Part shown: piece after piece, positions 11,501 to 20,743 of the stretch
Layout: every line of letters begins with the position of its first letter
Numbering within the stretch: position 1 is the first letter of the stretch
From: Laburnicola sp. R22_1
Taxonomy: Eukaryota > Ascomycota > Dothideomycetes > Pleosporales > Didymosphaeriaceae
Assembly: GCA_014281115.1 (NCBI GenBank)
Contig: JACONQ010000016.1
Span: 930,001 to 994,000, forward strand
DNA length: 64,000 nucleotides
Direction: 5' to 3'
Notes under the pieces: generated by a model
The model's input: the letters and a program-made list of their open reading frames with translations, nothing else
Databases searched by the model: none
Told to the model about the DNA's origin: nothing
Program-made: the position numbers and the translations under genes

Positions 11501-13061
11501 CACGGAATCGGAAACTGTCGCCAGGACTGTGATCAGGGCACGAATACTGCTTCTTAGGCAGCTGAACCCCCAGGACGGCACACTGCATTCCGAGCTCACC
11601 ATGACGGAGGCCGACTTCCATGCGAACATCCGCCACATACTTGCCTTCGTGGGTAAAGTGCTGTCTAGAATGGCAAGCCAACAGGCCCAAACCAAGCCTG
11701 GGCAACAGAACCAGCAGCAACAGCAAGGAGCTCAAACTCAGACCCCAGGTGCACGACCAGCACAGCTCAATGCGGCCAATCTCAAGATGTTGACGGAGCA
11801 ACAACAACGCCAACAAAAAGTTCCTCCGGCACCTACCGCTACGCAACCGCCTGTTCAAATTGGCGGAGCTTCCCCGCCCGGCATTCCCAAGTACTTCGAG
11901 GGTGCCAAGCCGCTCACACACCTATCACTTCCTCCAGAGAAAAAGAGACAGAAGATGGATCCAAACAGCCAGACATCGACTCCTGCATTCAAACAATCGC
12001 CTCGCCCCAACACGGGCAAAGGCAACTCTCCCGAGCTCAAGAGGCAAGCACCTCCGGAAAGACCGGCTGTGCAAAAGCCTACGATCAAATGCAGGTTCTC
12101 CGACTGTGACTACGCCATACGAGGATTCGACACGCAGGCAGAACTGGAGACACATACCAATCAGGCACATACAAAGATTGACGATCCTTGTCAGTTTGCT
12201 TTGGATATGATGGCAGAATATGTGGAAGTTGATCCAAAGACTGGCCAACCAAAGCAGGACTCTGCTGCTACTGCCCGTGCTCCCAAGCCGGCTTCTGCTG
12301 CACCTCGCGCCCTTGCGCAGTCTGTCAAGACTGGGCAGACGCCCGGCATGCCACCGACCGCTGCTACACCAGCCGGCCCAACCGCTACTACACCTATGGC
12401 TCGGGTGCCGACCCAGACTGGTGCGAAAGGTTCTCCTTCTGCAAATCTTCTCAAGACTCCACAGACGTCCATCAAGGTGGCAACACCAAGTACTGGAGCT
12501 CCCGCCAAAGCGACGCCAGCCAGCATCAGTAAGCCCCCGCATAAAGAGCCTACCGTGCAGTCTGTACCTGAGCCCGAAACCGAAGAGGCGCAACCGCTTG
12601 TTCCTGTGTCTTTGTTCGACTTCTCGTACGACGACATTTACTCTGTGCTTGACGCGAACGCGCCACTCACTACACTGGATCTGAAAGACGAGGACAATTC
12701 GTGGGCACTCCGATCGCGACCTACCTCTCCTTTGAACACGCCTGATTCTTCGTCGAAAGACACTCCTTCCACGCGGCAATCGGATATCTCCGAGAACGAC
12801 AACCTGTTCATCAACCTTGATCTCAAGGATGCAGACATGCCTGACGCTTGGCTGACGATGGCTGGCGGTGACACACTTCCTCTCGACGCAGGGTTGTCGG
12901 AGGATCTTCAGCACCTGGGTGTCGCACTACCGCCCATGGATAATGATGATATGATGTTATTCTATCCAGAAAGCGTCATGATGGATCTCGACAGCTTGGA
13001 TAAGACCATTGACAGCCTTGGAGGGACTCTGGATCCTTCTATCCTCGGTGTCCCAGCCTAG
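8526..13061 (+). CDS. med15: Mediator complex subunit 15 (Med15/Gal11-like)
   Basis: Tail-module subunit of Mediator, which links activators to RNA polymerase II in the nucleus. I chose the ATG in ACAATGAACAACCCC (protein 1511 aa, no intron needed). The first 110 residues look like a KIX domain of the fungal Med15 type: an AGLAIQFFTSYRLL helix, then LENQVFMQSSSQEQY and IRAKL. The middle is very rich in Gln, Asn, Pro and Met, including runs of Q, as in Gal11. Around residues 1188-1215 there is a C2H2 finger-like motif, CRFSDCDYAIRGF followed by HTNQAH. The C-terminus is acidic, ending in DLDSLDKTIDSLGG. Family size and composition fit; the identification rests on the KIX pattern plus Q-richness. 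It could be called only Med15-like if the KIX reading is wrong. Confidence 0.8.
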   Translation: MNNPNFPNMMAANAANRGSQIQHHLMKHYRAAQEKAQPGWQQTVNAEERAGLAIQFFTSYRLLKPDLSENDSLRSAISLENQVFMQSSSQEQYHTTIRAKLYTMQGIRQQQLQGMQQNPNNSMNAMNAAQMGMMGQANSQGPRQNTPQQMAQSGFPNPQLRQQMQVSAIPMSQSQSAMGPSSGNAGAAQTPNNQPSIQQGQQPPQQPNVIINRLTHRLMESARPEVRQQFQQEVTAWPEDKKQQLLSRGVNPLFFRFRQQAEQMLKSGKFNPQQLALLQGPIQPGQMGGGMQQGQVPNQQINANQRQPNQDFDFNALANQQSEAIRVQDQGQTVVPASNNTAPGAQMANFPPGQPQNVAVAQRQAGQAAAFQNLNPNLQRQAEARARQQMQQQQQQRSAANVHQGQPGGLNFPPGTPTPNGMSMLNRPMVTPAQPNPPTPQQRPQAHVPVMTPQNQGQADPQLTQLMREAQQRAQQAAGVQGQPLSEQTRMQMIPAELDPMVKQQLLKVPENQFRHILNSYMVNYRRNNMMQNGGFPQGQPQPGQPGMMMNHGQNPSMGTTANGLMNGPNMGNMRPGGLGQPMPGGMGGQQMPMGQRPGIAPQQARLFQAQQTLQQNPGIIAMTDTRPFPPSALNNQIRQTLPLDIKTWAQLKQWAGQNPNLAPGVDNQRLLLLQVLHFQDLMKQQQQQQNGMQGQRPPQPPNNMGGIAPPAQMTPGSIPARTPQPQPNMPNLGPIQVTPQEIQAWRQRLPPHQSVATDEQLRNFIMNQKLNARRQQQAQMLTNMQAQQRNQGQQPQTAMPGQAQPAIRPPSAQNQTAQATPQAKPAVQPPQPLQSTPQNNANKNLKRPNEDAAEVGAEGQLSNAAPQAPAMVASRSQQGLNLTQEQMSKFGTQQQAQMRANLMKAQDASNKQAQQPRLPSQEELTAKLKDPERERKFRLMIQQEEGKLPKSQVVQVANDVRAQLQQTIKEKLSHIKKVEQALRIFLISYEGTESETVARTVIRARILLLRQLNPQDGTLHSELTMTEADFHANIRHILAFVGKVLSRMASQQAQTKPGQQNQQQQQGAQTQTPGARPAQLNAANLKMLTEQQQRQQKVPPAPTATQPPVQIGGASPPGIPKYFEGAKPLTHLSLPPEKKRQKMDPNSQTSTPAFKQSPRPNTGKGNSPELKRQAPPERPAVQKPTIKCRFSDCDYAIRGFDTQAELETHTNQAHTKIDDPCQFALDMMAEYVEVDPKTGQPKQDSAATARAPKPASAAPRALAQSVKTGQTPGMPPTAATPAGPTATTPMARVPTQTGAKGSPSANLLKTPQTSIKVATPSTGAPAKATPASISKPPHKEPTVQSVPEPETEEAQPLVPVSLFDFSYDDIYSVLDANAPLTTLDLKDEDNSWALRSRPTSPLNTPDSSSKDTPSTRQSDISENDNLFINLDLKDADMPDAWLTMAGGDTLPLDAGLSEDLQHLGVALPPMDNDDMMLFYPESVMMDLDSLDKTIDSLGGTLDPSILGVPA

Positions 13062-13760
13062 ACGGTTTTATTCTCCAGCATCTTCGTTTCATCACCCCGA
13101 CACATTGTATGTTTATTACTTTTGTGGATTGTTGCATTGTCGGTTTGTTTCATTTGTCTATTATTGCATGGCGCTTACATAGCCCTCTTTCCCGCTATTC
13201 TTACGACGAACTATGTAGGGATGTGCAAGGGCGAAAAGGTTCGCAAATACCCGGCGGGTGGAGCTCTGGCGTAATGCTTTATGTATGGAAACGGGGATTT
13301 TTACGGAGTTGATATGCCGCGATCTGTGGGGGTTTTCCGCGTTTAGAATACTTTTTTCACTGCCTTGATCTTTGTATTACTGTGGAAATCTGGAGCTGGA
13401 GGCTTTACGTATACCCCGAGTATCTCCCTCTCTAGGGAACTTTCTCTTATTAGCAACGATGTCTTGATTTTCGTTGGAGTCCTGGGAAGAAGAGGCGGCG
13501 GCTTTCAGAGTACGAACACGTTGGAAATGGAGGGACTTTTCATTCATGATGTTGTGCTGGTGCTTGTTGACCATCTGAGCGATTTGGCGTTGGTAATAAA
13601 TGCTTCATTACAGCGCAACAGGGGCATGTGTTTCGCCCGCGGATATAGACGAAATCAAGCGATGCAAGATACAGCATATCTGGATCCCGCCAGTGTGTGC
13701 GGAACTTTAGTGGGGCTGTTTGTCTCTTTGTTGGCTTTGTGTTCACAACTATCTAACGTG
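13062..13760. other. 3' flank of Med15, no supported gene
   Basis: T-rich sequence follows the Med15 stop (GTTTATTACTTTTGTGGATTG), as expected for a 3' untranslated region. Short open frames here carry no recognisable feature. The stretch ends at the TA where transposon E1 is inserted. Confidence 0.5.
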
Positions 13761-13762
13761 TA

Positions 13763-15552
13763 AGCTAGCGTACAAGGATCCTGATCACCCGGTGTTTCTG
13801 ATCACCCCATCAAAACGCGACACCTGAACAAAACACGCGATATCTCTCTACAACGCTCATCAATATGGACGCCCGCGAGCATGCTATACAATCCGCTATT
13901 CGCGATTTCGCTGCAGGTCTTTATACAAGTCAGCGTGCAGCTGCAAAGGCGTACGGCATCTCCCAGTCTACGCTATCGATGCGACTCCGTGGCGTAACAA
14001 CGAGCTCGCTCAGTCACCAGCACCAGCAGCGATTAACTCCTCGACAGAAGGACTTTCTAGTAGAATGGATCCTTGAAGAAGACGCGCGCGCCTGCCCTCC
14101 CTCACACGCTCGCGCGCGAGAAATGGCCAATCAAATCCTACGTATGAACGGCGACGATCGTCCTGTTGGCAAGCACTGGCTATACCACTTTATCAAGCGC
14201 CAGCCACGTATCGCCTCTGTAGTCGGCAGAAAGCTAGAGGCTCAGAGAGCTGATGCAGCGACTCCAGAGCAGTTGCGCGCGTTCCTAGAGCGCTATGAGC
14301 AGACTCGACAGCGGCTCAACATACAGGCGGAGAATACATACAATATGGATAAGACTAGCGTTGCTCTAGGAGTATGTACAAACACTAGAGTACTCTCTAG
14401 TAGTCAGAAAAAGAAGGCTTACATTCGGTCTCCAGAGAATCGCGAGTGGGTCTCTATAATTAAGTGCGTATCGGCGACAGGGCAGAAACTACGCTGCGCA
14501 GTTATCTTCAAAGGCCAGAGCCTACAGACTACCTAGTTCCCAGCTAAATCCGTGCCTAGCTGGCTCTATACAACCTCTAAGAACGGATGGACGTCGAAAG
14601 CGATAGGTGTTGAGTGGCTACAGCGTATATTCATACCTGAGACGGCTATAGGTGATGGCCAGTACCGCCTTCTTATCCTCGACGGTCACGGCAGCCATAT
14701 TGATATAGACTTCCTTTGGCTCTGCAAGCAGCATCGAATCGAGCTCTTATACCTACCTGCGCACTCCTCACACGTCCTACAGCCTCTAGATCTTGCTCCT
14801 TTCTCTATAATCAAGTCTAGTTACAGACGTCAGATCCAGGAGCTCGCATCACTCGACGACGCTGCGCCTGTCAAGAAGGAGCGCTTTATCACCTGCTATC
14901 ATCAAGCTAGGGAGGAAGGCTTCACAGAGCGTGTGATTCGAGCTGGCTGGCAGGCATCTGGTATCTGCCCATTCAACATCAATCACGTGCTCAGCTCGTC
15001 GCAGGTCTCTCAGAGGCCTACTACGCCTACACGTCAGCAGCAGCCTCAGCAGCAGCTCCAGAGCTTCCTCTCGACTCCCCAGGGCCCTCACGATCTCTAT
15101 ATAGCGCAGCGCAGCGTCCAGAGCGTTGAGAATCTAGGTCGTACGACCCGGCTGCTCCTACAGAAAGCAGGTAAGGCTCTAGCAGCTGCAAATACTAGAG
15201 CTGCAGGCCTAGAAGCAGAGAAAAGACGCCTTGAGCAGCAGCTAGAGATATCTACCTCTCAGCGTCAGCGTAAGCGCGTTCGAGTAGACCCAAATCAACG
15301 CTTTGCAGAGGTAGAGAGTATTAGGGAGGCTATGCGCGCAGCTGAGGCTTCAGCAGTCCAACCACGTAGATCTACTATATCAAGCACCTCAGAAACAGCT
15401 GCTATAGCTACAGCAGCTGCAGCGCTTGAATCTATGTGTAGTCAATGGCAATTATAAGCAGCGTTGCTGAGATATCGCGCGTTTTGTGCAGGTGTCGCGT
15501 TTTGGTAGAGTGATCAGAAACACCGGGTGATCAGGATCCTTGTACGCTAGCT
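13763..15552 (+). mobile_element. DNA transposon E1, pogo/Fot1-like (Tc1/mariner superfamily), 1790 bp
   Basis: The element is bounded by perfect 43-bp terminal inverted repeats that begin AGCTAGCGTACAAGGATC. With a few mismatches the repeats extend to about 64 bp (AAAACGCGACACCTG). A TA target duplication flanks it at 13761-13762 and 15553-15554. It carries one transposase gene on the plus strand. TA duplication, size and DDE transposase with an N-terminal helix-turn-helix place it in the pogo/Fot1 group. It has the same terminal octamer as E2 at 20.7 kb, but the inner parts of the repeats differ. Confidence 0.95.
13865..15457 (+). pseudogene. Transposase of E1, near-intact, one in-frame TAG
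   Basis: DDE transposase of the pogo/Fot1 type. Residues 1-50 form a Psq-like helix-turn-helix (SQRAAAKAYGISQSTLSMRL). Residues 60-125 look like a CENP-B-type DNA-binding domain (WILEEDARACPPSHARAREM). The catalytic part shows YNMDKTSVALGV, LLILDGHGSHIDIDFL and YLPAHSSHVLQPLDLAPFS. A basic C-terminal motif, RKRVRVDPNQRFAEVE, is followed by the end SMCSQWQL. The frame is 531 codons long with a single TAG at codon 224 (14534-14536), where I expect Trp (TTWFP in relatives), so TGG to TAG. No indel is seen. Without readthrough the product would be a 223-residue DNA-binding fragment lacking the catalytic core. Confidence 0.9.
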
Positions 15553-15554
15553 TA

Positions 15555-16547
15555 CCACCAGACATGCAGGTATTTACGTGTGTACCCCACCACCCTACAT
15601 GGCCAATCGCATAGCTAGCATATACATTCACATCCTAGTAAGTCGCCGCAAAGATGTCGAAACGTGCATATATCATGCGAATATAGGTCACGGTTTCGTC
15701 CCAGCTCAACAAGTACTTGTAATACTACGAAGGGAGGGGACGAGTTGGGACTCGTACGAGAGGGGCATACGTGATGATATGTTGACTGTTGCCGAAGAAG
15801 ATCAGCTTGGGTTTCTCGATGAGAGCTGACTGGAGAACAAAGGTGGTAAGATGTTCGCCATCGAAGAAGAAACAACGGCATGTCCGGACACGCGTAATGC
15901 ATCAGACTTCTCGATAGAGTTCCCAAGCCTGCAAAGCTGAATACCTAGCGTACCACGCTCTTTATTCCGATAGGGCCTGGCCGGTCCCAGCGAGCGGTGG
16001 ACCCGCTGAGCGGCTGGCCTTTTTTTCCCTGGTCAGCAATCCATACATATGCAGGGCACGGTGGCGAGGGATGCGATGCGTGCTATTTTCGGCGCTATGT
16101 GCGCGGGTATGTTAGATGGTGTAATGGATAAGCGATAGGGCTGAGCGCGTCACTCACACCGTCACGGCAAGAGTGGCTTCCGTCCTGGCGAGGCTGCTAC
16201 GGGGAATTTGTTAGGTATCTGTGTTTCAAATGCTGGGTGGGGATAGAGGGCATTAAAAATCCGTGTGCGGAAGCGCCGAACGGTGTTTTGGAGGACTGGT
16301 GCTTTGTGGCGTCTGGAACGGATGTGGTGCGGAGTTGGCGGTGAGGGTCATGGTTCGGAGGGCGAATGAGAGGGAACGCTGGAGGCGTTTTGTGTGGGTC
16401 GGGGGTCGGTTTTCTGGGGTAGGACGGAGGTTTGGTCGTGTGGCGGCTGGGACGGTGGATTGTCCGAGAAGAGGGCTTGCTGGTAGAGCGGGTGGTAATA
16501 GAGTGCACCATGCATGATTGATTGTAGTGATAGCTAAGTCGAAAGCA
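15555..16547. other. Intergenic region, no supported gene
   Basis: Between transposon E1 and the DUF7704 gene. A GC-rich inverted pair (GGCCTGGCCGGTCCC ... GGCTGGCC followed by a T run near 15.98-16.03 kb) could fold. I could not fit a tRNA or other known RNA to it. Confidence 0.4.
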
Positions 16548-16549
16548 CC

Positions 16550-17032
16550 TCAAGCACGCTTCTTCGACTGGACTGCTGTGCCTGCAAAGCCCACGCCGGC
16601 GAGGAACAATGCCCGTGAGATGGCTAGAAAATACACAAAGGCTACATTGCCTAGATCGATGGCGTTCCACTGCCAAAACTGCCAGTAGACCCAGGTGCCG
16701 ACCTGGTGCACAGAATACAAATGGCCGAGATCAGCAACCAGGAGCCCAAACAAGAACGTCCTCCAGACGTGGAGATCGGACGTCGCGCGCAGGACTAGCG
16801 CTTCGTTGATGCACAGCAGCAAGTACAAGTTGGCGAGCTGGGTGAGCGCTATGGAGGTGCCCAGGGGAACGGAGGGTTTGGGTGCGGAGTCGGCATGCGT
16901 AAGTTGCAGATAGAGGGCCTGGAAGCAGTGGGCGTAGACGGCGCCGACGAGGGTCGACAAAGGCTCGATGTACAGGTAGAGGATGCGGTACACGGCCGGC
17001 ATGGCGGCGGGCTTGGGCGACGCCTTCGCCAT
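16550..17032 (-). CDS. DUF7704-type small membrane protein
   Basis: The 160-residue protein starts MAKASPKPAAMPAVYRILYL. It has four hydrophobic segments (YRILYLYIEPLSTLVGAVY; IALTQLANLYLLLCINEALVL; FLFGLLVADLGHLYSV; LGNVAFVYFLAISRALFLAG). YIEPLSTLVGA, LTQLANLYLL and ADLGHLYS are hallmarks I associate with the fungal DUF7704 family. Its function is unknown, and it probably sits in an internal membrane. The start is the ATG in GCCATGGCG; a longer frame upstream begins only with TTG. The gene is divergent from the F-box/WD40 gene with about 620 bp between the two start codons. Confidence 0.75.
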   Translation of the reverse strand: MAKASPKPAAMPAVYRILYLYIEPLSTLVGAVYAHCFQALYLQLTHADSAPKPSVPLGTSIALTQLANLYLLLCINEALVLRATSDLHVWRTFLFGLLVADLGHLYSVHQVGTWVYWQFWQWNAIDLGNVAFVYFLAISRALFLAGVGFAGTAVQSKKRA

Positions 17033-17653
17033 GGCAACTGTCGGTGAGAGCGGGCTGGCGTCGGGCGGAGGGTGGTCTTGTGCGCAGGGTTGGGACGACA
17101 ATGAGCGCGCTGGGCTTGCTTTATTATGCTACAGCTACTGCACGGTGCATACAGCGGGTGGGGGCGCTATACTGCTTCCTGAAGTGCCTGGCCTCCGCTC
17201 AATTTCAAGCCGGCGCGCGCTGCAGGCCAGCATAAAGTAACGCATTCATCAGCCCGCGGCCTGGCTCAGATCCTCCTCCTCTTCCTCGTCGTCGTCGTCG
17301 CCGTCGTCGTCCTCCTGGCCCGCTCCCCGACCCCAGCGCGCGCCCTCTGTCTCTCACCCTCGCTCCCTTCGCCACCTCACACCACCTCGCCCGCCCTTCA
17401 CGCTCTCTATTCACTAGCCTCACGCCCCCTGGTTTTGGCCTTTGCGTTGTCTCTTCGCCGCCGCACCACGCTCCTTGGTCTCCTGCGCCGGCCCGCCCTT
17501 CGTTCGCATCAACCCCGTCCTCGCAGCCCTCGACGCACCCAGTCGCGCGCGCCAGGACGATACCATCTTCCAGAGCTCGTCCGTTAGCCGGTACCGCGGT
17601 CGTCGACGAGACCCTTGGCCGCTTTCAGCCCCCCAGCCCGCCGTCCAGTGCCA
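17033..17653. promoter_or_regulatory. Shared divergent promoter region with CTC/CGT repeats
   Basis: Lies between the start codons of the DUF7704 gene and the F-box/WD40 gene. A trinucleotide-rich tract at 17273-17316 (TCCTCCTCTTCCTCGTCGTCG) falls in a C-rich leader just before the F-box gene. No specific factor site is claimed. Confidence 0.45.
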
Positions 17654-20140
17654 ATGCATCGCCGGCCGTCCATTGCCCACCGCCCCAAGACCTCGTCTGC
17701 CGCCGACGATAGCCCTCCGCTGCCCAGGGGCTTCGAGCCGAACATGAAGCGGACCGCCTCGCAGACCTTCAGCACCCATGGCAGCGAGGCACGCGACGCC
17801 CCCCATGCCCTGGGCGCCGTGCAAGAGGGTCTGCGCGTCGAGCACCACTCTTCGCACATGCGCACTGGTTCGCTGTCGCTGCGGGCGACGTCCATGTTCG
17901 AGGGTGGTTTCAAGCAGATTCGCCGCAAGCTGTCCTCGTCGTCGTCCCGGCGCCCGTCGCTCAGCACCATGTTTGACGCGCCCGGCTCGTCGACGGCCTC
18001 GCGCAAGGCCAGCTCGGACATACTGCGGCTACCGCTGCCGCACCAAGACTCCGGCCTTCCGCTGCCTCAACTGGACACGCACGTCCCTGTGAATCCCAAG
18101 ATCTCTATGATCAAACGCTTGTCCAGCCTGCGGCGTCGCCCGGCTGCGTCAGGCCCCTCTGGTGAATTCGCAAAACACAATCCAGTCCCGCCACCCATAC
18201 CCTCCCACTGGCCTTCACAGGCGCCTGGCACGGCTGCGCGTCAGGCAGCGGCTGCTGCAAATGATGCGCGCCAGACGCAGCTTCGTCGTGAACAGGAGCA
18301 GACACGCAAGTTCCTCGAAAGCGGTTCGCTGCCTGCGAACATGGAGGACGTAATCAACGACAGTGAAAGCGGCGTGGGCATGATGTGCTCTTCTCCCATT
18401 ACGCGCGCCGACAGCGTCCTTCAAGAGAAGAAGATGATGGGTAAGTTCGACACCCTCCCAACCCCACCGCCAGCCATGCGCACGCGACGGAGCAAGGCCG
18501 AACGTCTCGCGACCCGTGTAAAGCAGAGGCTAGCCTCGACGCTAAGCAGAGCTTCTGCTCCTTTATACATGTCTTTTCCTCAGAAGAAACACAAATCGCT
18601 AACTTCACCAGTTGATCCTTTAGAAGTCCTCCCCGCCGAGATCACAACTCTCATCCTATCGAACCTCGATGCGCCGTCCCTCCTCCAAGCCGAGCTGGTC
18701 TCCAAAAATTGGCATGAAGTCGCGTCTTCTCCACATGTCTGGAAGGGTGTGTTCCTGCGCCGGTTCGAACCCACGGTACATGTCTCACCGAGGCCGATCC
18801 AAATGGGAGGGGCTGGAGTTGGCAAGTTCACTCGGAACGGCAAGCACGCGCCAGCGCAGAGCTGGAAACAGATGTACATAACGCGGAGGACTATTGACAG
18901 GAGGTGGAAACTTGAACGTCCAGCCGCCATTTATCTGAATGGTCACACCGACTCGGTGTACTGCTGCCAATTCGATGAGTACGTATTGTGAAGCTCTCAC
19001 ATCTGCATCAACTAATCCGAACAGGACCAAGATCATCACGGGGTCGCGTGACCGGACGATCCGCGTTTGGGATATGAAGACGTACGAATGTGTCAAGGTT
19101 ATCGGCGGTCCTTCCCATCGTCCTGTCGCCAACACGCCGCAACAGCTAGATGTCAACCCAGCGAAGGTTGTCAACAACCCCTCGCTCAACGGCACGAAAA
19201 AGGGAAATGAGATATACCATGTGCCCGCCGATTACCATGACGCCTCGATCCTTTGCCTGCAATACGACGACCGCATTATGGTGACCGGCTCCTCCGACCA
19301 CACATGCATTGTGTGGGACATCACAGGGGAGGATTATGTTCCCATGTACAGGCTTCGTGGCCACCAAGCCGGTGTTCTGGATGTCTGTTTGGACGACACG
19401 CACATCATCTCGTGCTCCAAGGATTCTGCAATTATTGTCTGGGACCGCCAAACTGGCAAACAGATTCGTACTCTGACCGGTCACCGCGGTCCAGTCAACG
19501 CCGTGCAGCTCCGTGGTAACCTTCTGGTGTCAGCCTCCGGAGACGGCATAGCCAAACTGTGGAACCTCGACTCGGGCGTCTCCATCAAGGACTTTCCCTC
19601 CGAAGACCGTGGTCTGGCAGCTGTCGAATTCTCAGACGACGCCAAGTTCGTGCTTGCCGGGGGTAACGACCATGTCGTCTACAAATTCGATGCGGCAACG
19701 GGAAACACGTTGCACACGTCAGCCCGCCACGGCGGTCTCGTTCGATCGCTATTCCTGGATGCTTTCAATGGGCGAATTGTGAGCGGATCATACGACCAGA
19801 GCATCCGCATCGCAGATTACGCCACCGGGGCTGTATTCGCAACCTACGACAACTGGACTACGAGCTGGATCTTGTCGGCCAAGAGCGACTACCGCCGCGT
19901 CGTGGCTACTAGCCAGGATGGACGTACGCTGATTCTAGACTTCGGCTGGAATGTGGAGGGAGCGGATCTGCTCGTTGCGAATGCGTGAGTGCAGATGCGG
20001 TGTAAAAGCCTTCTTGTCTTTGCATCGCTGACGCCTTCATGTGTATTAGACGAGGAAGACCACTTCGCATGTCCACCTCCCCATCGCCTACCCCCGCCAG
20101 CGCGTTCGACGTATACAATATGCGTAGATTGAAGTGTTAA
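17654..20140 (+). CDS. F-box / WD40-repeat protein, 3 exons
   Basis: Likely substrate receptor of an SCF ubiquitin ligase. Exons 17654-18978, 19025-19984 and 20050-20140 give 791 residues. Intron 1 starts GTACGT; intron 2 starts GTGAGT, ends TATTAG and has a GCTGAC branch site. The N-terminal 300 residues are Ser/Pro/Arg-rich and disordered. An F-box follows at about 320-365 (LEVLPAEITTLILSNLDAPS ... VSKNWHEVASSPHVWK), then about seven WD repeats from residue 425 (LNGHTDSVYCCQFDE; TGSRDRTIRVWDMKTYECVK; LRGHQAGVLDVCLDD; LTGHRGPVNAVQL). Without intron 2 the protein would end five residues later, at NA; the spliced end MRRLKC is my preferred reading. The ATG is in GCCAATGCATC; the frame upstream has only a TTG. 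The exact ortholog (Met30, Pof1 or other) is not assigned. Confidence 0.85.
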
Positions 20141-20741
20141 TATAGCGACATGACGACGTGAGATGATTTGGTCTCGAGGACGAGGAAGGTGTTTGTAATG
20201 AAGAAGAAGAACAAGAGTCATTCCCTGGAAGCGATGTTGTGGAGCTTTGGCCCACGAGCGAATCTTATCCACAAGCATTTTTGGGGCTTGCATAGTAGAT
20301 GTGGGCTCGCTTTATGTATATATAGATTGCTACTAGTTGTTTGGTGGGGAGATGAGCTTGAACTGCATTCAGCGTTACTTGCATGGCGTGGGAATTGCAT
20401 TGCATTGCATTTTGTTGCGACTAGCAAAAGTAATTTGCCTGGCGGAGATGCGCACATATAGGCGGTTAGCGTTTTTCTTTTGTTTGTACACATGGAGGTC
20501 ATGGCATGGGAGGAGATATTACTAGCAGCTGTTATCGTTAGATAGGTAATTCAGGTGTGTGTATTTAGGTGTCTTGCTTCGCGGGTGGCTTGTGAGAGGA
20601 GGGCGTTCTTCGGGATTGCGTGTTGTGGTGTATAAGAGAATTGGACAGCGCATCGTAATCTTGGTTAACTAATGCAAATTTCGTCTTTGGAGTATAGAGT
20701 ATAAAGTATGGAGTATAAAGGATGGAGTATAAAGGATGGAG
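20141..20741. other. 3' flank of the F-box gene ending in a tandem repeat
   Basis: No gene seen. From about 20691 the sequence becomes imperfect repeats of GTATGGAGTATAAAG (see the repeat entry), which is where transposon E2 landed. Confidence 0.5.
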
Positions 20742-20743
20742 TA
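20691..20743. repeat. GAGTATAAAG-type tandem repeat, left part
   Basis: About four imperfect copies of a 15-17 bp unit (GTATAGAGTATAAAGTATG, GAGTATAAAGGATG). Related words continue to the right of E2 at 22532-22578 (AAGTATGGAGTAAGGAGTATG), so E2 split one repeat tract. Confidence 0.75.

Noticed and set aside
11925..12914. 329-codon minus-strand frame inside Med15
   Set aside because: Mirror frame of the Med15 coding sequence, rich in Arg and Cys, no motif.
15960..16030. Possible tRNA or small structured RNA
   Set aside because: A GC-rich pair and a T run exist, but no cloverleaf, anticodon arm or TTCGANTC box could be fitted.
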